DNA of 56,271 bases. Source: Clostridia bacterium. Lineage in GTDB: Bacteria; Bacillota; Clostridia; Acetivibrionales; STF1-152. The stretch's first letter is position 1. Each line of letters opens with the position of its first letter. Of the stretch, positions 1 to 10,347 are shown one piece after another. The stretch lies in assembly GCA_028280575.1 (NCBI GenBank), contig JANQLN010000117.1, positions 1 to 56,271 on the forward strand. Direction: 5' to 3'. Below the pieces are notes generated by a model that worked only from the letters and a program-made list of their open reading frames with translations, made no database searches and had not been told where the DNA came from. The position numbers and the translations under genes were made by a program.

Positions 1-109
1 TATTGCTTCGTTGTCGTCAGTCGCAATACGTCAGTATTACTCAATCCTCCGCCTTGCACTATGGGAAAATCTACCACAAACTACAGGAACGGACTTATGG
101 AATAGAGTA
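1..109. repeat. Edge of a possible dispersed repeat
   Basis: Non-coding stretch downstream of trkH. It carries the words CGTTGTCGTCA and, about 25 bases later, CCGCCTTGCACT. The same two words recur in reverse-complement orientation at about 39437-39465, where the bases between them are mostly missing. That suggests two divergent copies of one dispersed intergenic element. The left edge is cut by the window, so its full length is unknown. Confidence 0.3.
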
Positions 110-1555
110 CTAGATATTTACTTTTTTCCAGAATGCCGGAACAAAGAGAAGGAGTATCGGAAAAACTTCAAGCCTTCCCACAATCATGCAAAAGGATAAA
201 ACCAGCTTACTTAATACGGACATGTGAAAATAGTTCCCTGTCGCTCCTACTTCGCCCAGCCCGGGCCCAATATTGCCGATTGTAGCAGCCACCGATGAAA
301 TTGTTGTGGCTATATCCTTGCCGTCTAAAGAGATAATTAAAATAGAAGCTACAAATATAAAAATATAGGTTATAAAAAACACCTTAACACCATTAACTGT
401 TCCCCTGTCTACTGCCTTGCCGTCAATTTTTACAGGGTGGACCGCTTTGGGATGAACAAGCTTCATTATTTCTGTTTTTATAATTTTAAATAGCATCAGG
501 ATTCTGATGTTCTTCATGGCTCCCCCTGTAGAGCCTGCGCACCCGCCTACGAACATTAAAAGCAAGAGCAGCATTTTGCTAAGTATGGGCCACTGGTTAA
601 AATCAGCTGTAGTATATCCGGTTGTAGTCAGTATGGAGGCTACTTGAAATGAGGAATACCTGAGAGATTGGCCGATAGAATCAAATAGGCCTGTTAGGTT
701 TATTGTAACTATAGCAATGGAAAAAAATACAACACCCAGATAAAACCGAAACTCCTCGTTTTTTAAAATTGATTTACTGTTGCCTTTTAAAATTTGGAAA
801 TATAAAGCAAAGTTTGCTCCGAATATCAACATAAATACGGTAATAATAATTTCAACATAAATGTTTCCATAGGCACCTACGCTTAAATTCCTATTGGAAA
901 AGCCGCCGGTGCCTGCCGTTCCAAAAGCATGTATAAATGAATCGTAAAGTGGAAGTCCTGCTATAAAAAGGAGTATGATTTCTATTACGGTTATTGAAAA
1001 GTAAATGGAGTAAAGGATTTTAGCTGTCTGGCTAATCCTTGGCACCAGCTTGCCTGGGTTTGGCCCCGGACTTTCCGCTCTCATAATGTGTAATGTACGT
1101 GCACCTACGGAAGGAAGTATTGCCAAAGCCAGCATTAAAACACCCATTCCTCCTACCCAATGGGTAAAGCTTCTCCAGAATAATATTCCCTTCGGCAAAG
1201 ATTCAATTTCAGTAAGGATGCTTGCTCCTGTTGTTGTAAAGCCTGATACCGACTCAAAAAAACTATTAATTAAAACCGGTATGGTACCGCTTATGTAAAA
1301 AGGCAGGCATCCGAAAAAAGAAACCATAACCCATCCCAAACCAACAATTACAAAACCGTCTCTGGCATATATGCTCTGGCTTAGGGGTTTTATTTTAAAC
1401 ATAATCAAACCGGCAAACAGGGTAATTCCTATACTATATAAAAATGCGGAAATGCTTTCTTTATAGATCAATGAAACAATAAGTGCAAAAAGCATGGAGA
1501 CAGCTTCACATATTAACAATATTCCCAAGCTTTTTAAAACTATTCTGTAATTCAT
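110..1555 (-). CDS. trkH: TrkH-family potassium uptake membrane subunit
   Basis: Membrane subunit of a Trk/Ktr potassium uptake system; it forms the K+ pore and is gated by a cytoplasmic NAD-binding TrkA/KtrA partner. The 481-residue protein is hydrophobic throughout. The four selectivity-filter loops expected of the family are visible: TTTGA at 107-111, GTAGTGGFS at 212-220, TTTGY at 310-314 and GNIGPG at 427-432. Length is normal for TrkH. Its start lies inside the 3' end of the trkA gene (50-base overlap), which implies one mRNA and translational coupling. A purine-rich AGGGGGA site lies about a dozen bases before the ATG. Ordinary core gene; family assignment is secure, ion selectivity (K+ versus Na+ dependence) is not readable here. 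Confidence 0.95.
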   Translation of the reverse strand: MNYRIVLKSLGILLICEAVSMLFALIVSLIYKESISAFLYSIGITLFAGLIMFKIKPLSQSIYARDGFVIVGLGWVMVSFFGCLPFYISGTIPVLINSFFESVSGFTTTGASILTEIESLPKGILFWRSFTHWVGGMGVLMLALAILPSVGARTLHIMRAESPGPNPGKLVPRISQTAKILYSIYFSITVIEIILLFIAGLPLYDSFIHAFGTAGTGGFSNRNLSVGAYGNIYVEIIITVFMLIFGANFALYFQILKGNSKSILKNEEFRFYLGVVFFSIAIVTINLTGLFDSIGQSLRYSSFQVASILTTTGYTTADFNQWPILSKMLLLLLMFVGGCAGSTGGAMKNIRILMLFKIIKTEIMKLVHPKAVHPVKIDGKAVDRGTVNGVKVFFITYIFIFVASILIISLDGKDIATTISSVAATIGNIGPGLGEVGATGNYFHMSVLSKLVLSFCMIVGRLEVFPILLLFVPAFWKKVNI

Positions 1556-2930
1556 TTTTGATAAGTCCCCCTGATTTTATGATATCATCCAGGTCAGATA
1601 TATTTTTATCCTTTGATATGACGATAACATTATCATTGGGCTTTATAACATCTTCCCCGTGTGGGATAATAATCTGATTATCTCTTGCAATGGCAGCTAC
1701 AATAATGTCTTTGCATATATTCAGTTTCTTTAACGGTATATTAAGTATTTTTGAAGATTCGCTGGCGACGAATTCAATGATCTCAGCTTTACCGTCAATA
1801 ATGCGGTAAACAGATTCTATTTTACTGCCGCATGCATTTTGGAGGCCGCGTACATATTTTAAAATGTGTTTTGTTATAATCTGTTTAGGGCTAATAACCG
1901 TATCAAGCCCCATTTTTTGTATAATCCCGACGTAATTTGAGCGGCTTATCTTGACAATCACCTTTTCCACATTGTTCTGGCGTGCCAGGAGGGCTGTCAT
2001 CAAATTTTCTTCATCTTTATCGGTCAGGGAAATAAAAACATCCATATTATTGATGTTCTCAGATTTCAGCAATTCTTCGTCGGCAGCGTCTCCGTGGATA
2101 ATAAGGGTATTGGATAAGCTTTCCGAAAGCTCGATGCATCTTTCCTTATCTATCTCTATAATTTTAACCTTCATACCGGCATCACATAAAAGCTTTGCCA
2201 GATAATATGATATTTTTCCTCCGCCTGCCATCATGACTTTCCGCACTTTTTTTTCTATTGAAAGCCCTATGAACTTTATATATTGCATCATATCCGTTGG
2301 ATGTCCGATAATATACACGATATCCATATCCTGTATAACAAAATCTCCGGAAGGAATAATCACTTTATCATCCCTTATAACAGCACCGATTAAAAGCTCC
2401 TTGGACATATTTTCAGCTATTTTCCTTAATGACAATCCAACAACCGGCATATCCCTGTTTACTTTTAGTTCAAGCATTTCAACCTTCTGGTTGGCAAAGT
2501 ACTCAGTATTCATAGCCGACGGGTATCGAAGAGTCCGTGCAATTTCTTCAGCTATTGTATATTCAGGATTGAGAACAAGATTAAGACGCAAATCCTTTTT
2601 CAACATAGTTATCTCATTTGCATATTCGGGATTCCTGATTCTTGCAACAGTGTACTTAGCTCCTAATCTTTTTGCAGTAAGGCAGCACACCATATTGACC
2701 TCATCACTGGTGGTAGCAGCAATCAAAAGATCGGCATTTTTTACATCTGCTTCCGCCAGAGTGCTTGCCATTGCTCCATTTCCCTTAATGCATAAAACCT
2801 CTAAGCTTTCATCTGTTTTCTTAAGTGCCTCCGGATTTTTATCAATAATAGTTACGTCATTTCCCTCTCTGGAAAGATTTTCAGCCAGATTGTGACCAAC
2901 TTTTCCATCTCCGACAATAATAGCTTTCAT
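1506..2930 (-). CDS. trkA: TrkA potassium uptake regulatory subunit (tandem RCK)
   Basis: Peripheral cytoplasmic subunit that gates TrkH in response to NAD(H) or nucleotide. At 474 residues it has the doubled architecture of TrkA: two Rossmann RCK-N domains, each followed by an RCK-C domain. The first nucleotide-binding loop is GDGKVG at about residues 7-12. The second, at about 237-242, reads GGGKIS, so its last glycine is replaced and that half may not bind nucleotide normally. It is the first gene of a two-gene operon with trkH. An AT-rich upstream region of about 240 bases separates it from the divergent sulfatase gene and probably carries both promoters. Confidence 0.95.
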   Translation of the reverse strand: MKAIIVGDGKVGHNLAENLSREGNDVTIIDKNPEALKKTDESLEVLCIKGNGAMASTLAEADVKNADLLIAATTSDEVNMVCCLTAKRLGAKYTVARIRNPEYANEITMLKKDLRLNLVLNPEYTIAEEIARTLRYPSAMNTEYFANQKVEMLELKVNRDMPVVGLSLRKIAENMSKELLIGAVIRDDKVIIPSGDFVIQDMDIVYIIGHPTDMMQYIKFIGLSIEKKVRKVMMAGGGKISYYLAKLLCDAGMKVKIIEIDKERCIELSESLSNTLIIHGDAADEELLKSENINNMDVFISLTDKDEENLMTALLARQNNVEKVIVKISRSNYVGIIQKMGLDTVISPKQIITKHILKYVRGLQNACGSKIESVYRIIDGKAEIIEFVASESSKILNIPLKKLNICKDIIVAAIARDNQIIIPHGEDVIKPNDNVIVISKDKNISDLDDIIKSGGLIKNELQNSFKKLGNIVNM

Positions 2931-3211
2931 AGCACCATCCCTATTATATAATAAATCTAAAACAGCTTTTATTGTAACATAGATTTCCTAAAATAACAAA
3001 GAGTATATTGAAAAAAGTTCAACACTCTTGGCAGTATTAAGTATTTCCCCGGATATATGGAGCTAAAGCGGTGCTTTTTATGTCCAGCAGCTCTTCTTCC
3101 CCCCTCAATCAGAATTAATCATAAACACCAAAGCAGATATTTATACTTGCAAAATGCAGCGTATAATTTATAATGAATATTGATATGAATTATAAAAAAA
3201 GAGAGGGAAAA

Positions 3212-4720
3212 ATGGGGGTAAAAATGTCAAACAAAAGACCGAATATACTGTTTATCATGTCGGACGATCATGGTGCAAATGCCATCAGTGCCTACAAATC
3301 AAGGCTGGCATCGGTATTTGAGACTCCGAACATTGACCGGATTGCAAATGAGGGTGCCCTTTTTAAAAATGTGTACTGCACAAATGCAATTTGCACGCCA
3401 AGCAGGGCTACGATACTTACCGGACAATATTCTCATATCAATGGAGTTAAGACCCTGGCGGATAAAATGGACCCTGATTCTGATACATATCCCAAAATGA
3501 TGCAAAAAAACGGATACCAGACTGCAGTAGTGGGAAAGTGGCATTTGCATTGTGAAGTGAAAGGATTCGACTATTATGATGTACTGCCGGGCCAGGGATT
3601 TTACTTTGATCCGTATTTCTTGGATAAGGATACTGACTGGGGTGCAATAGAAAGCATACATATGAGAGAACGGGGCAAACGCCATACCGGCTACGTAACC
3701 GATATAATTACCGAAAAATGCCTGGACTGGCTTGAAAAACGGGATAAAGAAAGGCCTTTCATGCTGATGTGCCATCATAAGGCTCCCCATGATGATTTTG
3801 AATACCATCCCAGGTATGAACATATTCTTGACACTGTTGAGATACCGGAACCGGATAGCCTGTGGGAGGATAAGAGCCACCGCTCCATAGGTTCAAGGGA
3901 CTATGGTACGACAGTATCGGACAAAAACAAGAGGCGCAGTGCGGTCAAAAGAATGAGCCGGCAGGACTATCCGACCGGACCGCTTGATATTAAAGGACTT
4001 GATGAAAAGGAAAGAACAAAAGCCGCTTACCAGAAATACCTCAAGGATTACTTAAGGACAGTTAAAGGAGTTGACGACAGTGTTGGCCGGCTCCTTGACT
4101 ATCTTGAACAGGAAGGTATTCTGGATGACACGTTAATCATATACACATCCGACCAGGGAATGTTTCTTGGTGAGCATGATTATATCGACAAACGCTGGAT
4201 ATATGACGAAGCTTTGCAAATGCCGTTTTTAGCCAGGTATCCGAAAGAGATAAAAGCCGGTTCAGTAATAGATGATATCATTTCCAATATAGATTTTGCA
4301 CCTACATTACTTGACTATGCAGGTCTTGACAAAACAGACGGGATGCAGGGAAGGTCTTTCAGGTCCAATGCTGCCGGAAATCAGCCTGCGGACTGGCCAA
4401 ACAGGATATATTACAGATATTGGATGCATATGGCCCATCATGATAATCCTGCACATTATGGGATTCGCACAAAGGATTTCAAGCTTATTTTCTTTTACGG
4501 ACTGCCTCTGGATTCAAACGGTGTTTTACCGGAGCTGACTCCGGCAGGATGGGAACTATACGATTTAAGAAATGATCCCAGGGAATTGAATAATGTTTAT
4601 AATGATCCTGGATACAGGGAGATAGTAAGGGAGCTTAAAAAACAGCTTGTTGAAATGAAAAAAGATGCCGGGGATGAAGATGAAGAATATCCTGAAGTTT
4701 TAAAAAGACAGCTTTTATGA
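3212..4720 (+). CDS. Sulfatase (formylglycine-dependent, cytoplasmic)
   Basis: Type I sulfatase that hydrolyses sulfate esters, probably on a sugar. The signature C-T-P-S-R, whose cysteine is converted to formylglycine, lies at residues 61-65 and is followed by the usual ATILTGQY. Metal-ligand Asp-Asp is at the start (IMSDDHG), and a second metal motif, SDQGMFLGEHD, occurs at about residues 320-330. There is no signal peptide, so it should act inside the cell on imported oligosaccharides. I chose the ATG at 3212 because GAGAGGG lies five bases upstream; an in-frame ATG at 3173 lacks a site and 3224 is the other option. No formylglycine-generating maturase is in the window. The stop overlaps the convergent GNAT-like gene by six bases. 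Substrate is not readable. Confidence 0.92.
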   Translation: MGVKMSNKRPNILFIMSDDHGANAISAYKSRLASVFETPNIDRIANEGALFKNVYCTNAICTPSRATILTGQYSHINGVKTLADKMDPDSDTYPKMMQKNGYQTAVVGKWHLHCEVKGFDYYDVLPGQGFYFDPYFLDKDTDWGAIESIHMRERGKRHTGYVTDIITEKCLDWLEKRDKERPFMLMCHHKAPHDDFEYHPRYEHILDTVEIPEPDSLWEDKSHRSIGSRDYGTTVSDKNKRRSAVKRMSRQDYPTGPLDIKGLDEKERTKAAYQKYLKDYLRTVKGVDDSVGRLLDYLEQEGILDDTLIIYTSDQGMFLGEHDYIDKRWIYDEALQMPFLARYPKEIKAGSVIDDIISNIDFAPTLLDYAGLDKTDGMQGRSFRSNAAGNQPADWPNRIYYRYWMHMAHHDNPAHYGIRTKDFKLIFFYGLPLDSNGVLPELTPAGWELYDLRNDPRELNNVYNDPGYREIVRELKKQLVEMKKDAGDEDEEYPEVLKRQLL

Positions 4721-5836
4721 TATACTCTTGCCATAAATCCTGTATATGCGGTAAAGCTTCCCGCCTACACCTTCCACACTCCTTATGGATTCCCTGTTTA
4801 TCTCAGCAATGCATGATCCCTCTCCCCAGGTGTAGCCTTTTTTCCCTGCTTCAATCATAAGCTTGTGAAATATTGCTCCATTTACGGCTTTATTCCTGAA
4901 TTGCGGAACGACAAACTGCATAAGAATCCTTACTCCATTTATTTTTCTTTTATACCACAAGAATTTGAAAATCCCAAACGGAAACATCCTGCCGTTTATT
5001 CTTTTCAATACCTGGTTGTAATCCGGCAGGGCCACTACAAGGCCGACAGGTTTGTCTCCGGTCCTTGCTATATGTACAAGGTCTTCATCCATAATACCCT
5101 TCAGGATATCCGCCTGGGAACGGATTTCCCGGATGGAAGGCGGGGTAAGGTGCTCCCATGTGTCGGGCATTGATGCGTCAAGAACTTTCTTTATGTCCTG
5201 AACTTCTCTTTTAATATTTCTTTTGTCAAACCTGTCAATATGGAAACCATATCTATTCATTGCATACTCAACAACACGGCCGTACCTTTCCCTGTCAAGT
5301 TCTTCCCCATTCAGGTAGTAGGCGAAAAGGTCCATTTCCTTATTGAATCCGTAGTTCTCAAAAAGCCTGATATAGTATTTGGGATTATATGAATTCATTA
5401 AGACAGGCGGGCCTTCAAAGCCCTTGATTAAAATTCCTCTTGAGTCCTCACCATTTGTAGGCGAAACCGGCCCCACCACTTTTTGCATCCCCTTCTCCAC
5501 AAGCCACCGGACAGCTTCATCAAATATAAGCTTTGAAGCTTTTTCATCGTTATTGCACTCAAACAGGCTGAGATAACCTTCCTTCTTGTCCTTTTTTTCA
5601 TTCAAATTATGATTGATACCGCAAAGCACTCTGCCCACAGGCTTTTTATCCTTATAGACCATAAAAAACAAATGGGGGCCATTAATAAAAAGGGGATTAT
5701 TTTTGTTTGTGAGGTTTTTGTATAACTGCCTTTTTAGAGGAGGAATCCAGTTTTTATCTTCACTGTATATGCTCCACGGCAGATTGATAAACTGTTTTAT
5801 TAATCTATTTTCAGTAAATTTCTCCACTTTGTACAT
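4715..5836 (-). CDS. GNAT-like acyltransferase family protein
   Basis: A 373-residue cytoplasmic protein with the look of a GNAT-fold acyltransferase. The N-terminal part (EDKNWIPPL, then FFMVYKDKKPVGRVLCGIN at about 58-76) matches the opening strands of the fold. A second GNAT-like half is suggested by a C-terminal block including RNKAVNGAIFHKLM. Such proteins are widespread in clostridia, usually as single genes of unknown substrate. It is convergent with the sulfatase and its 3' end overlaps that gene by six bases. The upstream region contains the palindrome-like TTAGTA/TACTAA at 5946-5959, which resembles half of the ROK operator near 7450. I do not know its acceptor. Confidence 0.7.
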   Translation of the reverse strand: MYKVEKFTENRLIKQFINLPWSIYSEDKNWIPPLKRQLYKNLTNKNNPLFINGPHLFFMVYKDKKPVGRVLCGINHNLNEKKDKKEGYLSLFECNNDEKASKLIFDEAVRWLVEKGMQKVVGPVSPTNGEDSRGILIKGFEGPPVLMNSYNPKYYIRLFENYGFNKEMDLFAYYLNGEELDRERYGRVVEYAMNRYGFHIDRFDKRNIKREVQDIKKVLDASMPDTWEHLTPPSIREIRSQADILKGIMDEDLVHIARTGDKPVGLVVALPDYNQVLKRINGRMFPFGIFKFLWYKRKINGVRILMQFVVPQFRNKAVNGAIFHKLMIEAGKKGYTWGEGSCIAEINRESIRSVEGVGGKLYRIYRIYGKSIS

Positions 5837-6059
5837 AGAATTTCTCCCCGTAAAGATGATAGCATATATGCAGCCTAAACTAGACTTATGCAGGATTCCA
5901 ATTGTTTAATTTCATTTGTATTTGGCTCTCCTAAATCAAAATAAATTAGTATTTACTAAGTTATTTTGATTATATTTCATTTTCAAAAGCCAGTCAAGAT
6001 GTTCAATCAGGGGGAAAAGTATCCATGCTATTAGTATTGGTTGATACTATTTCAATTGA

Positions 6060-7265
6060 TTACATTTCTCCATTGAAAAAATTGTTTAGCACAAGGGATG
6101 GTGCTCCTATATTGGGAGCGTTTTGTCCAAATTTGGAGATTGTCAGTTTGATTTTTTTCGAATACCTGGACAAATAGCTTTGATTGATAAATTGCTGGAG
6201 AGGATGCAATATTATATCTTTTGCCAGGGCAATTTCATGACCAAGGAATATTATTTCGGGATCAAATGAGTTAATCAGGCTTACAAGACCTATTGACAAA
6301 TAATATGCAAGCTTTTCAACAGAACCGGCTGCCAGGGAGTCATTTTCATTTGCCGCATGTACTATCGATTCCCAGGTAATTCTATCCTGACCCGTCAACG
6401 AGCTGTGATATCCCAGTTCTGTGGAGATTTGAATCTTTTCTACTATGCCGGGTATGTTTGCATATAATTCAAGGCATCCCGTATTGCCGCACGCACACTT
6501 TTCTCCATTCATATCTATACTGATATGGCCTATTTCTCCGGCAAAGCCGTTATGCCCCCTGAAAAGGCTATTATCCAATACTATACCTGCACCTATACCA
6601 TTTGTCACTCCTACATAAATAAAATCCTTGCATTCTTTTGCATGGCCAAAAAGCTTCTCAGCCAAGGCTGCTGCATTCATGTCATTATCAAGTACTGCAG
6701 GAAGGCCGTATTCATTTTGTAAAAAGTCCACTACAGGTATTGATTTTAATCCTTTGAAGTTGGGTGGATTCAAAATAATGCCATTTGCAAGATCCAAGGG
6801 TCCGATTGATGCTACGCCTATTCCCAGCACTTTATCTTTTGGCAGCTTCTCATGCGCTAGTATATTGTCAATGCTGGATTTAATATGGGATTTTAAATTT
6901 TTCATGCTCAAATGCTTGCTTAAGCTGCGTTTTTCCTTATAAATAAGCTGTCCGCCAAGGTTTGCCGCATTTGTATATATGAAGTCTCTTGATATATAAA
7001 GGCCAATAGAGAAATATGAATTATTGTTAATTTTGAGGAGTATGGGTTTTCTGCCGAACTGAGACTTTTGTATACCTGTTTCCACTAAAATGCCCTTTTT
7101 AATTAATGATTTGACAATTTTTGTTACAGATGTTTTTGTAAGCCCTGTCAGCCTGGCTAGATCTGCCCTTGATATTTCTCCAAAAGCATTTACTGCTTTT
7201 AAAATCAAGCTTCTGTTGTTTGCTTTTACGGTTGACTGATTATGTGAATCATTGAATTGCATCAT
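6060..7265 (-). CDS. ROK-family transcriptional repressor (XylR/NagC-like)
   Basis: Sugar-responsive repressor of 401 residues. The N-terminus is a winged helix-turn-helix at about residues 25-60 (ISRADLARLTGLTKTSV). The rest is a ROK sugar-kinase-like domain with DNDMNA at about 193-198 and the ROK zinc site: His247 and the cysteines of CACGNTGC (257, 259, 264). Two adjacent ATGs follow a GGAGGAA site; 7262 gives the better spacing (7 bases) than 7265. It is divergent from the PfkB-isomerase operon, and a ROK-type palindrome covers that operon's start region, so it is the obvious local regulator. The inducer is inferred to be a sugar handled by the kinase and isomerase. Confidence 0.92.
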   Translation of the reverse strand: MMQFNDSHNQSTVKANNRSLILKAVNAFGEISRADLARLTGLTKTSVTKIVKSLIKKGILVETGIQKSQFGRKPILLKINNNSYFSIGLYISRDFIYTNAANLGGQLIYKEKRSLSKHLSMKNLKSHIKSSIDNILAHEKLPKDKVLGIGVASIGPLDLANGIILNPPNFKGLKSIPVVDFLQNEYGLPAVLDNDMNAAALAEKLFGHAKECKDFIYVGVTNGIGAGIVLDNSLFRGHNGFAGEIGHISIDMNGEKCACGNTGCLELYANIPGIVEKIQISTELGYHSSLTGQDRITWESIVHAANENDSLAAGSVEKLAYYLSIGLVSLINSFDPEIIFLGHEIALAKDIILHPLQQFINQSYLSRYSKKIKLTISKFGQNAPNIGAPSLVLNNFFNGEM

Positions 7266-7410
7266 TGTTCCTCCGGACCGGCAACCTGTTTCATATTAAT
7301 ATTAAATTATAAAACAGCGTGATATTAATAAAGAATACATTAACGTACAGGAAATGTCAAACAGCTTAAAATCATAACATAAGCAATTTGCTCAAAATAC
7401 CAATATAAAC

Positions 7411-7439
7411 TTGAAAAGCATTGAAAAATAATGTAATAT
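7411..7439 (+). promoter_or_regulatory. Sigma-A promoter of the PfkB-isomerase operon
   Basis: TTGAAA at 7411-7416 and TAATAT at 7434-7439 are separated by exactly 17 bases. The expected transcription start falls in the palindrome described next, as expected for a repressed promoter. Confidence 0.55.
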
Positions 7440-7444
7440 ATATA

Positions 7445-7465
7445 TTAGTAAACTAAGTTTACTAA
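7445..7465. promoter_or_regulatory. ROK-type operator palindrome
   Basis: Perfect inverted repeat: TTAGTAAAC, three bases, GTTTACTAA. Nine-base arms with a short central gap are typical of XylR/NagC-family operators. It sits just after the -10 box and before the ribosome binding site of the PfkB kinase gene, and 180 bases from the divergent ROK gene. Assignment to that protein is by position. Confidence 0.65.
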
Positions 7466-7490
7466 ATAAGAAAAATGGGGGACAGGATTT

Positions 7491-8982
<1,492 letters not shown>

Positions 8983-8985
8983 ATA

Positions 8986-10089
8986 TTAGTATTGACTATT
9001 GCTGTTCCCGGATTGCAAGCTGCCTGAGTGGTACATTTCCTTCCACTTGTTTATTTCACCGGGACCGTCCAGAATCCCCAGTTCCAGGCTGAAGCTTTTA
9101 ATTTCTCCCGGCTCTATATACTGCAATGTTCCACGCTCTTTTTCCTTTAATCTTCCTTCTACATGGCAGTTGGCAGGCTCAATACCAAGTGCATAATCCC
9201 CTGATTTCATTGATTTCCATTGTACCAGTACGGGCAGCTTGTTTTTGTCATATGAAATATATATTCCAATATCAAGCTTTTCGTTTATTACTCCGATAGA
9301 AACTATGCCATTGCCGTTTTTCCTGACAATATGATAAAAAACCTGCTCCATGTATTCATTTACAGGATTTTCTATCATATTATAGCTGTCCACTCCAGGC
9401 TTTGCCTGTTCATCCCTGGGAATTATTTTGTCCGTAGGTATGTATAGTTTTGTAGACTTATCAAGAAGAGGGTATCCTATATTGAAATGATAAAGTAGCA
9501 TTAAAGGCTGTTTTTCAAATCCCTGGTTTTCAACGCTATCCTTGATTTTCAAAGAATTTTCTCCGAGTCCTGTAGCAATTGTTCTCCTTAATATAAAATT
9601 TTCTCCGAACAGGGCAGCTTCTCTCATTTCCCCTGTTATCTCCATTATATAATCATCATTTATCCATTGACTGAAGACACCTGCATTACCGGCCGGTGTG
9701 TGGCCTATTCTACCATGAACAGGATATTTGACACCATTATCCTCGCAGAGGGAGCCTACATTTGAAAGTCCGCAGGTATACATCATTCCACCCTGATATG
9801 TCCTTAAAAATTCCGTTTCAAAAGGATTATAATATTGTGATGATACCATACCCGGTTTTGAGAGAAAGCTGAGATTTGTACCTTTATATGACATGGAACA
9901 GACATCCATACATTTATCCTTTAAAACATCAAACTCAAGCCCTGAACCTGTCCTTACATTATACAGCTTCAGCCCTTCAGCTTTAGACCCGTGCATAGTA
10001 TATTCCCTGATTCCGGCAATCTGATCAATATTGCCGACTCTTTTAAGTATATCGGACTTTTTCATATTGCTACCTGAAAACACTGCCAT
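8986..10089 (-). CDS. DUF4432 / aldose 1-epimerase-like protein
   Basis: A 367-residue protein of the galactose-mutarotase-like superfamily, DUF4432 branch. Recognisable features are the N-terminal GLKLYNVRTGSGLEFDVLKD, the cysteine-containing KCMDVCSMSYKG (about 57-68), GGMMYTCGLSNVG (about 100-112) and YPVHGRIGHTPA (about 122-133). These proteins accompany sugar catabolism genes and are assumed to bind a sugar in a beta-supersandwich. It has no signal peptide. It converges on the isomerase gene, so it is likely expressed separately but belongs to the same sugar module. Whether it is an active epimerase is not known for this branch. Confidence 0.82.
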   Translation of the reverse strand: MAVFSGSNMKKSDILKRVGNIDQIAGIREYTMHGSKAEGLKLYNVRTGSGLEFDVLKDKCMDVCSMSYKGTNLSFLSKPGMVSSQYYNPFETEFLRTYQGGMMYTCGLSNVGSLCEDNGVKYPVHGRIGHTPAGNAGVFSQWINDDYIMEITGEMREAALFGENFILRRTIATGLGENSLKIKDSVENQGFEKQPLMLLYHFNIGYPLLDKSTKLYIPTDKIIPRDEQAKPGVDSYNMIENPVNEYMEQVFYHIVRKNGNGIVSIGVINEKLDIGIYISYDKNKLPVLVQWKSMKSGDYALGIEPANCHVEGRLKEKERGTLQYIEPGEIKSFSLELGILDGPGEINKWKEMYHSGSLQSGNSNSQY

Positions 10090-10284
10090 AATGTTCTTCT
10101 CCCATTTTAATTATAGTATGTAACGCCATAATTCCAAGCATTACCACCTTTGAAATCCACTAAAACCTTTGTATACTTCAAAGACCGTAATACAAAAAAT
10201 AAAGCCGTTTTATATAGTTATAACAGTTTTTTCCCAATATATCAACCATGTTTTTCATCAAAATCAAAATATTTTATAAAAGGG

Positions 10285-10313
10285 TTGCTAGGCTGCTAAG
10301 AATGATTTATAAT
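10285..10313 (+). promoter_or_regulatory. Sigma-A promoter of the lacI-type gene
   Basis: TTGCTA at 10285-10290 and TATAAT at 10308-10313 with a 17-base spacer. The operator palindrome follows four bases after the -10 box. Confidence 0.6.
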
Positions 10314-10316
10314 ATA

Positions 10317-10332
10317 ATTAATACGTATGAAT
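10317..10332. promoter_or_regulatory. Operator for the LacI-type repressor (autoregulatory)
   Basis: ATTAATACGTATGAAT differs in one base from the perfect palindrome ATTCATACGTATGAAT found before the next gene at 11454-11469. A central CpG in a 14-16 base palindrome is the normal form of LacI-family operators. The site covers the likely transcription start of the lacI-type gene. Confidence 0.65.
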
Positions 10333-10347
10333 GAAAAGGAGATACTG

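Noticed and set aside
5946..5959. TTAGTA/TACTAA as a second full ROK operator
   Set aside because: Only the outer six bases match the 7445-7465 site and the centre spacing differs, so it is at most a half-related site.
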